Assembly: GCF_002937075.1 (NCBI RefSeq)
Contig: NZ_NHSJ01000082.1
Coordinates: forward strand, 1 to 64,000
Direction: 5' to 3'
From: Rhodoblastus sphagnicola
GTDB taxonomy: Bacteria > Pseudomonadota > Alphaproteobacteria > Rhizobiales > Beijerinckiaceae
DNA: 64,000 nucleotides
Part shown: piece after piece, positions 18,871 to 26,869 of the stretch
Numbering within the stretch: the stretch's first letter is position 1
Layout: each line of letters begins with the position of its first letter
The notes under the pieces: generated by a model
What the model saw: only the letters and a program-made list of their open reading frames with translations
Databases searched by the model: none
What the model was told of the DNA's origin: nothing
Made by a program: the position numbers and the translations under genes

Positions 18871-19296
18871 TCAGGACATGCGGTCGCGCAGCGCCGCCTT
18901 GACCTCGGGGCTGGCCTGCAAGGCGCCGAGGACATGGAGCGAGCCGATGGCCTCGCGCGCCAGTTCGGGCGAGACCTCCGCCGCGATGACGGCAAGCCCG
19001 AGCACGTGTATGTGCAGCTTTTCGCCACCCGCGCGCGCGGCCTCAAGCTCGCGCCGACCGTAAGAGCGCAGGCCGAGGTCGAGCTTGTGCCGCGCCACCG
19101 ATTGTTTGACGGCGTCGGTGTGGCGATCGATCTGGTTGCGGATGGCCGTGCGAATGAAATCGGTGCGGTTGGAGAAAAAGCCCTCCTGCACGAGCAGGTC
19201 GATCTGGCCGAGATCGACATAGCCGAGATTGATGGTGATCTTCTCGCTCTCCGCCCTGGGCCGCAACTCCTGGCCTTTGTCCGTCATGATTCCCAT
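18871..19296 (-). CDS. CopG-like ribbon-helix-helix transcriptional regulator
   Basis: 141 residues. Residues 17-60 form a classic RHH domain: strand EKITINLGYVDLGQID, then two helices LLVQEGFFSNRTDFIRTAI. The C-terminal 75 residues include GEKLHIHVLGLAVIAAEVS and may be a ligand or oligomerisation domain. The start is ATG 19296 or 19287. A perfect 18-bp palindrome lies only 7 bp upstream of the first ATG, a good candidate for autoregulation. The PHB depolymerase follows 27 bp downstream, so the regulator may control polyester turnover. Confidence 0.85.
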   Translation of the reverse strand: MGIMTDKGQELRPRAESEKITINLGYVDLGQIDLLVQEGFFSNRTDFIRTAIRNQIDRHTDAVKQSVARHKLDLGLRSYGRRELEAARAGGEKLHIHVLGLAVIAAEVSPELAREAIGSLHVLGALQASPEVKAALRDRMS

Positions 19297-19302
19297 CCCA
19301 AT

Positions 19303-19320
19303 ACCATCCGTCTGGATGGT
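19303..19320. promoter_or_regulatory. Perfect palindrome, candidate RHH operator
   Basis: ACCATCCGTCTGGATGGT has 7-bp arms (ACCATCC/GGATGGT) around GTCT. It lies directly upstream of the CopG-like regulator gene on the minus strand. RHH repressors commonly autoregulate through short palindromes of this size; the link is inferred. Confidence 0.55.
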
Positions 19321-19594
19321 AAGATGGGCGCCGCCGGCGGCGCGCGCAAGACCTGACGGCTCGCTTTGGCCAAGATAATGCGGCGGCGCATGGTCGGGAC
19401 CCGGGAGGGGGCCGGCGCGCCGGGAGATCGCAAGCAGGTTTGCAATGTCGAAAACGGGCCATAGGCCGAGCGCACGCGGCGTCCGTCACGGCCAACCGGC
19501 GATCATCCCCGTCGAGGTCTCGACCGAGAACCAAGCGCGCGGCGGTGCGCCCGCGCAGGCGCAAAGTCCTGTTCGCGCGCTCCAGTCCTTCGCT
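19321..19594. other. Intergenic stretch without recognised gene
   Basis: About 275 bp between two minus-strand genes. It has a GC-rich self-complementary tract (GCGCCGCCGGCGGCGCGCGC near 19328) and otherwise nothing coding-like that I can support on either strand. Confidence 0.4.
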
Positions 19595-20086
19595 CTACCC
19601 GGCGCGGCCGCGCACGCCCAGCCAGCGCGGCGTCGCCGCCGCATAGGCGGTCCACTCGGCCCCGAACCGCGCCGCCAGATGGGCCTCCTCGCGCCGGATC
19701 GCCAGGCGCTCGACCAGAACGGCGGCGGCAACGGCCAGGGGGATGAACCACAGCGCGTCCAGACCCAGGCCGATTCCGAGCGTGACCAGCGTGTTGCCGA
19801 GATAGATCGGGTTGCGCGTCAGGGCGAAGGGACCGGAGGTCACCAGCCGCCGCGCGCCGTGGTTCGGCATGATGTTGGTGTGCGCCGCCGTCATGACGGC
19901 CATGGCCCACAGGTCGAGCGCGATGCCCGCGGCCGCGACGACGCGCCCGCAGAGCAGAACCCAGCGGGGGAGGGCATCGCCGATCGGCGCGACGTTCTGG
20001 AGCGCGAAGCCAAGGATCCAGGCCGCCGCGAAAATGAGCGGGGGCCACGGCAGGGTGTTGGGGCGGGTGAAAACATCTTCAGTCAA
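19595..20086 (-). CDS. Isoprenylcysteine carboxyl methyltransferase-like membrane protein
   Basis: 163 residues from a TTG at 20086, chosen because AGGTGAAAGG lies about 10-15 bases upstream and no ATG is in frame. It has about four hydrophobic helices. The family motif TSGPFALTRNPIYLGNTLV is near residue 90, and a C-terminal EEAHLAARFGAEWTAYAAATPRWL matches the PEMT/ICMT pattern (EE...FG..Y..Y....PR). Such bacterial proteins are SAM-dependent methyltransferases of unknown substrate. A palindromic repeat region lies just upstream. Confidence 0.85.
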   Translation of the reverse strand: MTEDVFTRPNTLPWPPLIFAAAWILGFALQNVAPIGDALPRWVLLCGRVVAAAGIALDLWAMAVMTAAHTNIMPNHGARRLVTSGPFALTRNPIYLGNTLVTLGIGLGLDALWFIPLAVAAAVLVERLAIRREEAHLAARFGAEWTAYAAATPRWLGVRGRAG

Positions 20087-20122
20087 AGGACACCGCCTTT
20101 CACCTCCGCGCTTGTCGCCAGA

Positions 20123-20219
20123 GCATGATCCCAAAAAGTGGATACCGGTTTTTGGACAAGATCATGCGAAAACAAAGACTCTAGAGCGTGATGTGTTTCC
20201 GTGGAAACGCATCACGCTC
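20123..20219. repeat. Pair of intergenic palindromic (REP-like) elements
   Basis: First hairpin 20123-20167: arms GCATGATC/GATCATGC with inner CCAAAAA/TTTTTGG. Second hairpin 20184-20219: GAGCGTGATG/CATCACGCTC with inner GTTTCC/GGAAAC. The first shares its outer arm with the hairpin at 27394-27436. Such elements recur between genes in Rhizobiales genomes. Confidence 0.75.
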
Positions 20220-20307
20220 CAAGGCGTCGGAGGCGACATCAGCATCGCGCCAAAGTCGCCTGAAAATCAAGCGACCAGCGCAAGCTTTGCGGGCGCTGGT
20301 GCAAAGT

Positions 20308-21342
20308 TCACAGCGCGAGTTTGATCAGGCCCAGAACGGTGACGCTGATGAAGGCCGAGGCGAACAGGCCCAGCGCCAGCGGGCGCAGCCCCGCCGAGAA
20401 CACGTGGCGCAAATTGGTGTGCAACCCCATCGCCGCCATGGCCATCGACAACAGGAAGGCGGTGGCGGCGCCGACGGGCGCGCTGACCTCGACCGGGATG
20501 GCGACAAGGCTGTTGAGCGCGGCCAGCGCCAGAAAACCGACCAGGAACCAGGGGAACGGCGGCTTGCCGCGCTCGCCGCCGCCGACGAGGCCGAGGCGGT
20601 CATAGATTTCGCCCAGCGCGATGATCACCGGCGCCATCATGGCGACGCGGGTAAGCTTGGCGATGGTCCCGATCTGCAACGCCTCCGGTCCGCCCTGGCC
20701 CGAGGCGAACACGGCCTGCGCGACCTCGTGGACCGAGGCGCCGGCCCACAGCCCGAACTGGCTTTGCGACAGGTGCAGCGGGCCGGCGAGCGCGGGATAG
20801 AGGAACATGGCGATCGTGCCGAACAGGGTGACGCCGGCGACGGCGTAAGCCGCGTCGTCGTCCTCGCCGCCGGTGGCCGCCTTGGCCGCGACAATGGCCG
20901 AGGCGCCGCAGATCGACGTGCCCACGCCGATCAGCAGGGCGACGCCGCGCGGCACGCCCAAGGCCCGCCCGACCAGAAGCGTGGCGCTCAGCGTGGCGAG
21001 CAGCCCGAAAGCGATGATGGCGACGCCGCCGAACCCGACCTCGGCCGCCTGCTGCGCGGAGATTTGCAGGCCGATCAGCATGATCGCCAGCCTGAGGATG
21101 CGGCGCAGCGAGAAATTCACGCCCGCGCCGGTCCCGGCGATCTGTCCCAGCGTATTGTGGATCACCGCGCCGATCAGCACCGACAGGATCATCGGGCTGA
21201 GCGCGGCGACGCCGGGAAACAGCCGCAGACCATAGGCGCAGACGGCGATGCCGGTGGTCAGCGCCAGGCCGGGCGCCAAGTCGGCAGCCAAGCCGAGCAG
21301 GGGCGTTTTCCGGCTTGTGGCGCCGGTTGTGATCGATGTCAT
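20308..21342 (-). CDS. YeiH/UPF0324-family putative sulfate exporter
   Basis: 344 residues, about ten transmembrane helices. Typical family stretches are GLRLFPGVAALSPMILSVLIGAVIHNTLG near the N-terminus, a glycine-rich central loop ICGASAIVAAKAATG, and WAGASVHEVAQAVFASGQGG. The family is annotated as putative sulfate exporters on slender evidence. ATG 21342 (MTSITTGA) has AAAGG eight bases upstream. A 96-bp gap to the upstream dsbA-like gene probably holds its own promoter; a LysR regulator sits divergently beyond dsbA, like the YeiE-YeiH arrangement. Confidence 0.88.
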   Translation of the reverse strand: MTSITTGATSRKTPLLGLAADLAPGLALTTGIAVCAYGLRLFPGVAALSPMILSVLIGAVIHNTLGQIAGTGAGVNFSLRRILRLAIMLIGLQISAQQAAEVGFGGVAIIAFGLLATLSATLLVGRALGVPRGVALLIGVGTSICGASAIVAAKAATGGEDDDAAYAVAGVTLFGTIAMFLYPALAGPLHLSQSQFGLWAGASVHEVAQAVFASGQGGPEALQIGTIAKLTRVAMMAPVIIALGEIYDRLGLVGGGERGKPPFPWFLVGFLALAALNSLVAIPVEVSAPVGAATAFLLSMAMAAMGLHTNLRHVFSAGLRPLALGLFASAFISVTVLGLIKLAL

Positions 21343-21386
21343 GTGCGGCCTTTCTTGAAGTTGGCGCACCATCGGCCACATGATCT

Positions 21387-21424
21387 ATTCGATCCAACGC
21401 ATATTTCGTGTCGGAACATTCGAT
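21387..21424. promoter_or_regulatory. ATTCGAT direct repeats in the yeiH promoter gap
   Basis: ATTCGAT occurs at 21387-21393 and 21418-21424, 31 bp apart (about three helical turns). The related palindrome ATTCGAAT is at 22090-22097 in the dsbA/LysR gap. Shared sites in the two gaps flanking dsbA suggest one regulator, plausibly the LysR protein; this is inference. Confidence 0.35.
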
Positions 21425-21438
21425 TTTATTGATAGGTC

Positions 21439-22056
21439 TTAACGGCGGGCGCCGGCGCGCACCCGGGCCACCACTTTGGCGAAGCCGTCGCGGTCGAGCG
21501 CCTGCGCGATCTTGTAAGGTCCGATCAGGAAGACGGGCGTCCCCTCCAGGCCAAGCGCCTCCGCCTGCGCGCGATTGCGCTGCAACAGCGCGCTGATCTC
21601 GGCGTCATGGGCGTCGAGATCGGCTTGCAGGCGCGCCATGTCGATCCCGGCGGCGGCGACGGCGGCGGTCATGTCGTCCTCGGTCCGCCCTTTGCCGGTC
21701 AGGCCCATCAGCGCCGCATGGGCGGCGCCATATTTGCCTTGGTAGCGCGCGGCCAAAGCGAGTTTCGCGCCATGGACCGAAGCCTGCGACAGGATCGGCC
21801 AGTCCTTGTAGATCAACCGGATGTGGCCGTCGCCGCGCGCGAGCTTTTCCAGTTCCGGCGAGGCTTTCTTGCAGAACGGGCAGTTGTAATCGAGGAAGGC
21901 GACGATGGTGACGTCGCCCTTGGGGTCGCCCGCCATGGGCGCGTCGGGATCGTCGAGGATCGCCTTGACATCGACCTGCGCATGAAGCGCGGAGGCGCCG
22001 GCAAGCAGGGCGAGGCCAAGGCCGCCGAGACGGATGAACAAGCGACGGCGCATCAT
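21439..22056 (-). CDS. DsbA-family thioredoxin-fold oxidoreductase
   Basis: 205 residues with signal peptide (cleavage after LHA, residue about 26). The redox motif FLDYNCPFCKKASPEL is near residue 60, and the cis-proline loop LEGTPVFLIGPYKI near residue 170. The protein is periplasmic and acts on disulphide bonds; the closest layout is the DsbA/ScsC-like alphaproteobacterial group. It is divergent from the LysR gene and upstream of yeiH on the same strand. Confidence 0.92.
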   Translation of the reverse strand: MMRRRLFIRLGGLGLALLAGASALHAQVDVKAILDDPDAPMAGDPKGDVTIVAFLDYNCPFCKKASPELEKLARGDGHIRLIYKDWPILSQASVHGAKLALAARYQGKYGAAHAALMGLTGKGRTEDDMTAAVAAAGIDMARLQADLDAHDAEISALLQRNRAQAEALGLEGTPVFLIGPYKIAQALDRDGFAKVVARVRAGARR

Positions 22057-22183
22057 TTTCCCCTTTTACCGAAACGGCTCAATCACAATATTCGAATTCA
22101 TGCGAATGTCGAGAGCAGGGCGGGCGTTTGCCGTCGGGCTGGCTCCTCGTCTATGCTGCGCGTTTCCGCCGCCGGATCGACGC

Positions 22184-23068
22184 ATGACCCTGGAGCAATT
22201 GCGCATTTTCATCGCCGTCGCGGAACGCGAGCACGTCACCCAGGCGGCGCAAGCGCTGCATCTCACCCAATCGGCGGTGTCCTCGGCCATTGGCGCGCTG
22301 GAAGCGCGTCACGACGTGCTCCTGTTCAAACGCATCGGCCGCCGCGTCGCCCTGACCGAATTGGGAAAACTGTTCCTCCCGGAGGCGCAGGCCCTGCTGC
22401 GCGCCAGCCTGCGCACAGAACGCTTCCTGGCCGATCTCGGCGAGATGAACGCCGGCGCGGTCGCCGTCGCCGCCAGCCAGACCATCGGCAATTATTGGCT
22501 GCCGGAGCGGCTGGCGCGCTTCAAGACCGCGCATCCCGGCGTCGCGGTGCGGCTGACCATCGGCAATACGGAGGAGGTGGCGGCGCTGACCGCCTCGGGC
22601 GATGTGGATTTCGGCCTGGTCGAAGGCGAGGTTCGCCATGACCTGCTCGACAGCGAAACGATCGACCACGACGATCTGGTTGTGGTGGCCGCGCCGGACA
22701 TGGCCGCCCGGATCGAGACCGGCGCGCTCGCGCTGGCTTGCGCCCCCTGGGTCGCCCGCGAAAAAGGTTCGGGCACGCGCGCGGCCTTCGAGCAGGCCTT
22801 GCGCCAGTTGGCGCCGGAGCTTTGCGAGCAGCCGCCCGCGCTGGAATTGCCCTCGAACGAGGCCGTGCTGTCGGCGGTGGCGGCGGGGGCGGGCGTGACC
22901 GTGGTGTCGCGGCTGGTCGCCGGCCCCTATTTGCGCGCCGGCGCGTTGCGGCAAGTCCCGGCGGCGCTGCCGCGCCGTCCGTTCTATTTGCTGCGGCACA
23001 GGGAGATCCGTCAGTCGCGCGCCGCGCTGGCCTTGTTTGGCGCGTGCCGCCCCGGCGAAAATCCCTGA
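22184..23068 (+). CDS. LysR-family transcriptional regulator
   Basis: 294 residues. The N-terminal winged HTH has the LysR signature (MTLEQLRIFIAVAEREHVTQAAQALHLTQSAVSSAI). The periplasmic-binding-protein-like effector domain covers residues 88-290 (ASQTIGNYWLPERLARF, DVDFGLVEGEV). Its sequence is of the CbbR/YeiE type rather than CysB. ATG 22184 is the only start giving the canonical N-terminus. It is divergent from dsbA and near yeiH, and similar regulators (YeiE) control yeiH in enterics, so yeiH is the likeliest target. Confidence 0.9.
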   Translation: MTLEQLRIFIAVAEREHVTQAAQALHLTQSAVSSAIGALEARHDVLLFKRIGRRVALTELGKLFLPEAQALLRASLRTERFLADLGEMNAGAVAVAASQTIGNYWLPERLARFKTAHPGVAVRLTIGNTEEVAALTASGDVDFGLVEGEVRHDLLDSETIDHDDLVVVAAPDMAARIETGALALACAPWVAREKGSGTRAAFEQALRQLAPELCEQPPALELPSNEAVLSAVAAGAGVTVVSRLVAGPYLRAGALRQVPAALPRRPFYLLRHREIRQSRAALALFGACRPGENP

Positions 23069-23114
23069 CGGGTGATGGCGACGCCGTGTCGCCGCGCCGG
23101 ATTGTTTTTCATGT

Positions 23115-23131
23115 TTCCACGATACGTGGAA
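23115..23131. promoter_or_regulatory. 17-bp inverted repeat between lysR and the outer-membrane gene
   Basis: TTCCACGATACGTGGAA has perfect 7-bp arms around ATA. It lies 47 bp after the LysR stop and about 140 bp before the next start. There is no T-run, so an operator is more likely than a terminator. Confidence 0.4.
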
Positions 23132-23269
23132 CGGTTGGAAAGCAGCGGATTTCGAAGAGTTATTCAGGAATCGTCGGCCGCGCGCCATTCAAGCCCGGTT
23201 GCGCGGCGCGGCCTTGTTGCCGCCGGATTGTTTGGCGAATACACTCGCGCCGACGTTAACGAGGCTTTG

Positions 23270-23887
23270 ATGAGATTCGCCGCACTGCTCGTTCTGTTGC
23301 TGTCCACGTCCGTTCAGGCGGAGGAAGTGCTGCCGTTTTTCGCCAATGACGCGGCGCTCTCCGCCAAGACGCCCTGGGACAGCCGCGACGACAACGCCCG
23401 TCGTTGGGAAGGCCTGACCATGGGCACGGAGGTTTTCGCCGGCTCGGGCGGGGGCAGGCATGGGCGCGGCGGCTTCGGCGGCGACCTGCATATCGGCTAT
23501 CTCAAGGAACTCGACAACAATGTCGTGGTCGGCGTCGGCGCCGCCATGGGCTACACGCCGTCCTTCAGCAGTTTTGGTCCGAAAGGCTATAATTTCGGCA
23601 TGGCCGATCTGAAGGTCGGCTATGACATGGGCCGCTTCATGCCCTATGTCACCGTCGGCGTCGGAACGCTCAGCGCCACCACCAACGGGCGCGGTTGGCA
23701 GGGCCTCGACAGCGCCAACAACACGTTCGGGCTGGGCGGGAACTCCACAACCCTCACCAAGGTCGGGGCGGGTTTCAATTACGAAGTCAACGAGCACCTG
23801 CACATCGGCGCCGAAATCAACGCCGTGCAGGTTCACGGCAATGGCTTCGGCGCGCCGCTGGTTCCCCAGCCCGGCGCGCTGCCCTGA
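23270..23887 (+). CDS. Outer-membrane beta-barrel protein
   Basis: 205 residues. Signal peptide MRFAALLVLLLSTSVQAEE. The mature part alternates polar and hydrophobic residues with many glycines (GDLHIGYLKELDNNVVVGVGAAMGY, ADLKVGYDMGRFMPYVTVGVGTL, KVGAGFNYEVNEHLHIGAEINAV), typical of small eight-stranded OmpA/OmpW-like porin-family proteins in alphaproteobacteria. Start ATG 23270 has GAGG five bases upstream. The function is probably structural; no ligand is evident. Confidence 0.85.
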   Translation: MRFAALLVLLLSTSVQAEEVLPFFANDAALSAKTPWDSRDDNARRWEGLTMGTEVFAGSGGGRHGRGGFGGDLHIGYLKELDNNVVVGVGAAMGYTPSFSSFGPKGYNFGMADLKVGYDMGRFMPYVTVGVGTLSATTNGRGWQGLDSANNTFGLGGNSTTLTKVGAGFNYEVNEHLHIGAEINAVQVHGNGFGAPLVPQPGALP

Positions 23888-23902
23888 GTCGAAAGGTTTC
23901 GC

Positions 23903-23939
23903 AAAAAAAGGAGCCGCCGCCCTCGGGCGCCAGCTCCTT
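23903..23939. terminator. Bidirectional terminator hairpin
   Basis: AAGGAGC (23908-23914) pairs with GCTCCTT (23933-23939), with further pairing of GCCC/GGGC inside. An A-run (23903-23909) serves the minus-strand gene, and TTC follows on the plus side. It lies between two convergent stops. Confidence 0.75.
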
Positions 23940-23959
23940 CTCATTGTGACAGGGAACGC

Positions 23960-24322
23960 TTATTCCGCGTTGGCGCGCGCGACTTCCTGCGCGATCGAGA
24001 ACGCACTGGTCAGCGTGAAGCCGATCTTGGCGTCCGGCTTGTTCAGCGGGCGAACCTGAACCATGTGGGCGCCCGCGATCTCGTCGCCATACTGGTAGAT
24101 CAGGGCGACCTTGGCGCCCGCCGGCAGTTGCGCGCAATGGACGCGCGAGGCTTCCGCCTTGACGGGGTCGTTCAGTCGGTTGAGCTGATAGTTCAGGATC
24201 AGCGTCCGGGACGGGCACAGCAGAGCGGGTTCCGAGCCGACGATGGCGTTCTTGAACTTCGGGCCAGCATAGGCGGGAAGGGCTGCGAGAGCGAGCATGG
24301 TCGTAAGGATAAGGCGGCGCAT
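23960..24322 (-). CDS. Small secreted protein of unknown function
   Basis: 120 residues. Signal peptide MRRLILTTMLALAALPAYAGP. The mature domain has two cysteines (LLCPSR, VHCAQLP) and ends ANAE; a central IYQYGDEIAGAHMVQVRPL looks beta-rich. ATG 24322 has GGAG five bases upstream; an ATG four codons earlier (24334) is less well placed. A perfect palindrome lies immediately upstream. No known family recognised. Confidence 0.75.
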   Translation of the reverse strand: MRRLILTTMLALAALPAYAGPKFKNAIVGSEPALLCPSRTLILNYQLNRLNDPVKAEASRVHCAQLPAGAKVALIYQYGDEIAGAHMVQVRPLNKPDAKIGFTLTSAFSIAQEVARANAE

Positions 24323-24337
24323 GAGCTTCTCCATTGG

Positions 24338-24355
24338 GCTAGACTTTTGTCTAGC
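24338..24355. promoter_or_regulatory. Perfect palindrome before the secreted-protein gene
   Basis: GCTAGACTTTTGTCTAGC has 7-bp arms around TTTT, 16 bp upstream of the minus-strand start at 24322. It could be an operator or a 5'-UTR hairpin near the ribosome site. An 11-bp direct repeat CTGACCTGCGT (24370-24380 and 24394-24404) lies just beyond it. Confidence 0.5.
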
Positions 24356-24567
24356 GCAAAGCAAAGAAGCTGACCTGCGTAATTGACGCACATCTGACCT
24401 GCGTGGCAAACAGCGGCATTTCGCCACACTGCGCCAAATCTCGCGGCCGGAATTTGAAATGAACTTCGAGTCCGCGTCAATAGAGACTTTCGTCTTGCGA
24501 CACCGCCCCCGTCCCGCCGCCGCAAGTCGCGCTTTCCTCCTTTTTCCAGCCCGCCTATAGAAGCGCC

Positions 24568-25560
24568 ATGATCGCTCATCCCCGCTCCATCGACATTGCC
24601 GTCCTCGCCGAAAAACTGCGCGGCGGTGACCGCGCCGCGCTGGCGCGCGCCATCACGCTGGTCGAAAGCGTCAAGCCCGATCACCAGACACAGGCGAGAG
24701 AACTGGTGCAAGAGCTGCTGCCCTACACCGGCGGGGCCATGCGCGTCGGCATCACCGGCGTGCCCGGCGTGGGCAAATCCACCACCATCGACACGCTCGG
24801 CCACAATCTGGTGCAATCGGGCCAAAAGGTCGCGGTGCTCGCGGTCGATCCGTCCTCGACCCGCACCGGCGGTTCGATCCTCGGCGACAAGACCCGCATG
24901 GCCAAGCTTTCGCCGGAGCGCAACGCCTTCATCCGGCCCTCGCCGTCCTCCGGCACGCTCGGCGGCGTCGCGGCCAAAACCCGCGAGACCATGCTGCTGT
25001 GCGAAGCCGCCGGTTTCGATGTGGTGATCGTCGAGACCGTCGGCATCGGGCAATCCGAAACGACGGTCGCCGATATGACCGATTTCTTTCTCGTCCTGAT
25101 GCTGCCGGGCGCCGGCGACGAATTGCAGGGCATCAAGAAGGGCGTGCTGGAAATCGCCGACATGATCGCCGTCAACAAATCCGAAGGCGAGGGCCGCAAG
25201 CGCGCGGTGGCCGCGGCCGGCGAATATCGCGCCGCCCTGCACATCATGCAGGCGGCCTCGCCGAACTGGTCGCCGCCGGTCGTGCTGATTTCCGGCCTCG
25301 ACAATATCGGCCTCGACGAGATGTGGGCGCAGGTCGTGGAGCATCGCCGCCTGTTCGAGGCGTCCGGCGAATTCGCGCAAAAGCGTCGGGCGCAACAGGT
25401 CAAATGGATGTGGACCATGCTGGAGGAGCGCCTGCATTCCCGGTTGCGCAAGGATCCGAAGGTCAAGGCGCGCCTGCCCGAACTCGAACGGCGTGTGGCC
25501 GAGGGCGCGCTCTCGCCCACGCTCGCGGTCGAGGATATCGCCGCGCTGCTGGGATTATGA
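24568..25560 (+). CDS. meaB: Methylmalonyl-CoA mutase-associated GTPase MeaB
   Basis: 330 residues, the normal size. G1/Walker A GVPGVGKSTTIDTLG is near residue 60. The family stretch VDPSSTRTGGSILGDKTRM, the switch/Walker B region VVIVETVGIGQSETTVADM and the base-specificity motif NKSEG follow in order. MeaB loads and protects adenosylcobalamin on methylmalonyl-CoA mutase. Its stop overlaps the next gene (ATGA). The mutase small subunit lies 18 kb away and the large subunit is outside the window. Confidence 0.96.
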   Translation: MIAHPRSIDIAVLAEKLRGGDRAALARAITLVESVKPDHQTQARELVQELLPYTGGAMRVGITGVPGVGKSTTIDTLGHNLVQSGQKVAVLAVDPSSTRTGGSILGDKTRMAKLSPERNAFIRPSPSSGTLGGVAAKTRETMLLCEAAGFDVVIVETVGIGQSETTVADMTDFFLVLMLPGAGDELQGIKKGVLEIADMIAVNKSEGEGRKRAVAAAGEYRAALHIMQAASPNWSPPVVLISGLDNIGLDEMWAQVVEHRRLFEASGEFAQKRRAQQVKWMWTMLEERLHSRLRKDPKVKARLPELERRVAEGALSPTLAVEDIAALLGL

Positions 25561-26135
25561 CGCGCTCCCTGCTCGTCGTCGGCTTCGGCGCCTTTCCCGG
25601 CCAGCGGGTCAATCCCGCGCAACAGGCGGCGTCCGCCCTGGCGCGGCGGCGCGCGGCCTTTGCTCTGTCGGGAATCGACCTGCGCGTTGAAATCCTGCCG
25701 GTCGAGCATCTCGAATTGTCGCGCCGCCTGTGCAAGGCCTTCGCCGAGACCGCGCCCGACGCCGTGCTGCTGCTCGGCGTCGCGGCGCGGCGCACAAAAC
25801 TTTCCATCGAGACGCGGGCGCGCAATCGCATCACGCAATTGCGCCCGGACGCGGCCAAGCAAATCCCATGGAGCCGGGACATCGTCCACGGCGCGCCGGA
25901 ATTTTTCGTCACCCCGGCCCCGGCGGCGCTGCTGGCCGCCAAGGCGCGCGCGTGCGGCGTCGTCGCGCAAACTTCCGGCGACGCCGGCGCCTATCTCTGC
26001 AACGAAGCCTATTATCTCGCGCTGCTGATGGATCGCCGCGCCGTCTTCGTCCATCTCCCGGCTTGGCGGGGTTTTACCCTGGCGCGGGCGATTCCCGCGC
26101 TCGAAAGCGTGGCCAAGACGCTCGTCTTGGCGTAA
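25557..26135 (+). CDS. Peptidase C15 (pyroglutamyl-peptidase I-like)
   Basis: 192 residues. N-terminal LLVVGFGAFPGQRVNPAQQ matches the family start (FGPFxxxxxNPS). The catalytic cysteine is in GDAGAYLCNEAYY near residue 147 and the histidine in VFVHLPA near 167; a glutamate in KLSIETRARN is near the expected position of the third residue. The family removes N-terminal pyroglutamate. Divergence from classic Pcp leaves the substrate open. The ATG overlaps the meaB stop by four bases, so the two are cotranscribed. Confidence 0.85.
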   Translation: MTRSLLVVGFGAFPGQRVNPAQQAASALARRRAAFALSGIDLRVEILPVEHLELSRRLCKAFAETAPDAVLLLGVAARRTKLSIETRARNRITQLRPDAAKQIPWSRDIVHGAPEFFVTPAPAALLAAKARACGVVAQTSGDAGAYLCNEAYYLALLMDRRAVFVHLPAWRGFTLARAIPALESVAKTLVLA

Positions 26136-26160
26136 AGCTGAGACGAAACGGGGGCTGGCG

Positions 26161-26859
26161 ATGGACGGCAATCTGGCGCTCACGACAGCGGCGATCGAAG
26201 TCGTCTGGCTCAATCTGCTGCTGGCGGGCGACGGCGCCATGGTGCTCGCCGTGGCGACCCGCTCCCTGCCGCACGCGCAGCGCCGCCTCGGCCTCAATCT
26301 CGGCGGCCTCCTGCTGATGGTTTCACGCGCGGCGGTCCTGTTCGCGGCGTTCGCCTGCGCCGACCTGCCGGGCTTTGGCTTCTTTGGCGCGGCGGCGCTG
26401 ATTTTCGCCGCCTGGCTCTCCGCCCGGCGCGGCGAGGACGGGCAGGTCGTCCTCAAATCGCCCACCCGCGCCCTTTCGACGCTGCTGCTGGCGGTTGTGG
26501 CGCAGGACGCGCCGGCCGCGCTCACCAACATGCTGGCGGTGCAGGCGGCGGCGCAAGGCCATCACGTTTTGGCCGGGCTGGGGCTGGGGATGTCGCTGCC
26601 CATGCTCGCGCTGGGCGCCGCGCCCTTCGTCGGCCTGTTGCGCAAGCCGCCGCTGATCTGGGTCGGCGCGCTGCTGCTCGGCTGGCTGGCCGGGCAGTCC
26701 GCCGCCGCCGACGCCTTTGTCGCGTTAACCCCCATGCCGCCGGACCTGATGCGCGATTTCGCGCCGCCGATCGGCGCGGCGCTTGCGCTTCTCGTCGTTT
26801 ACGTCACGCTCCGGCGCCGGCATTTCCGGCCATTGCCGGACGAAAACCATGAGCAATGA
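26161..26859 (+). CDS. TerC-like integral membrane protein
   Basis: 232 residues, about seven transmembrane helices. The N-terminal VVWLNLLLAGDGAMVLAVATRSLP resembles the TerC/YjbE motif with a membrane-embedded aspartate (usual SGDNA is AGDGA here), and the mirror motif is VVAQDAPAALTNMLAV in place of SLDN. TerC proteins are linked to metal (Mn2+) export. The changed second half of both motifs makes the transport role less certain. It lies just ahead of the copper chaperone gene (10-bp gap). Confidence 0.75.
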   Translation: MDGNLALTTAAIEVVWLNLLLAGDGAMVLAVATRSLPHAQRRLGLNLGGLLLMVSRAAVLFAAFACADLPGFGFFGAAALIFAAWLSARRGEDGQVVLKSPTRALSTLLLAVVAQDAPAALTNMLAVQAAAQGHHVLAGLGLGMSLPMLALGAAPFVGLLRKPPLIWVGALLLGWLAGQSAAADAFVALTPMPPDLMRDFAPPIGAALALLVVYVTLRRRHFRPLPDENHEQ

Positions 26860-26869
26860 GGAGGCCCCC

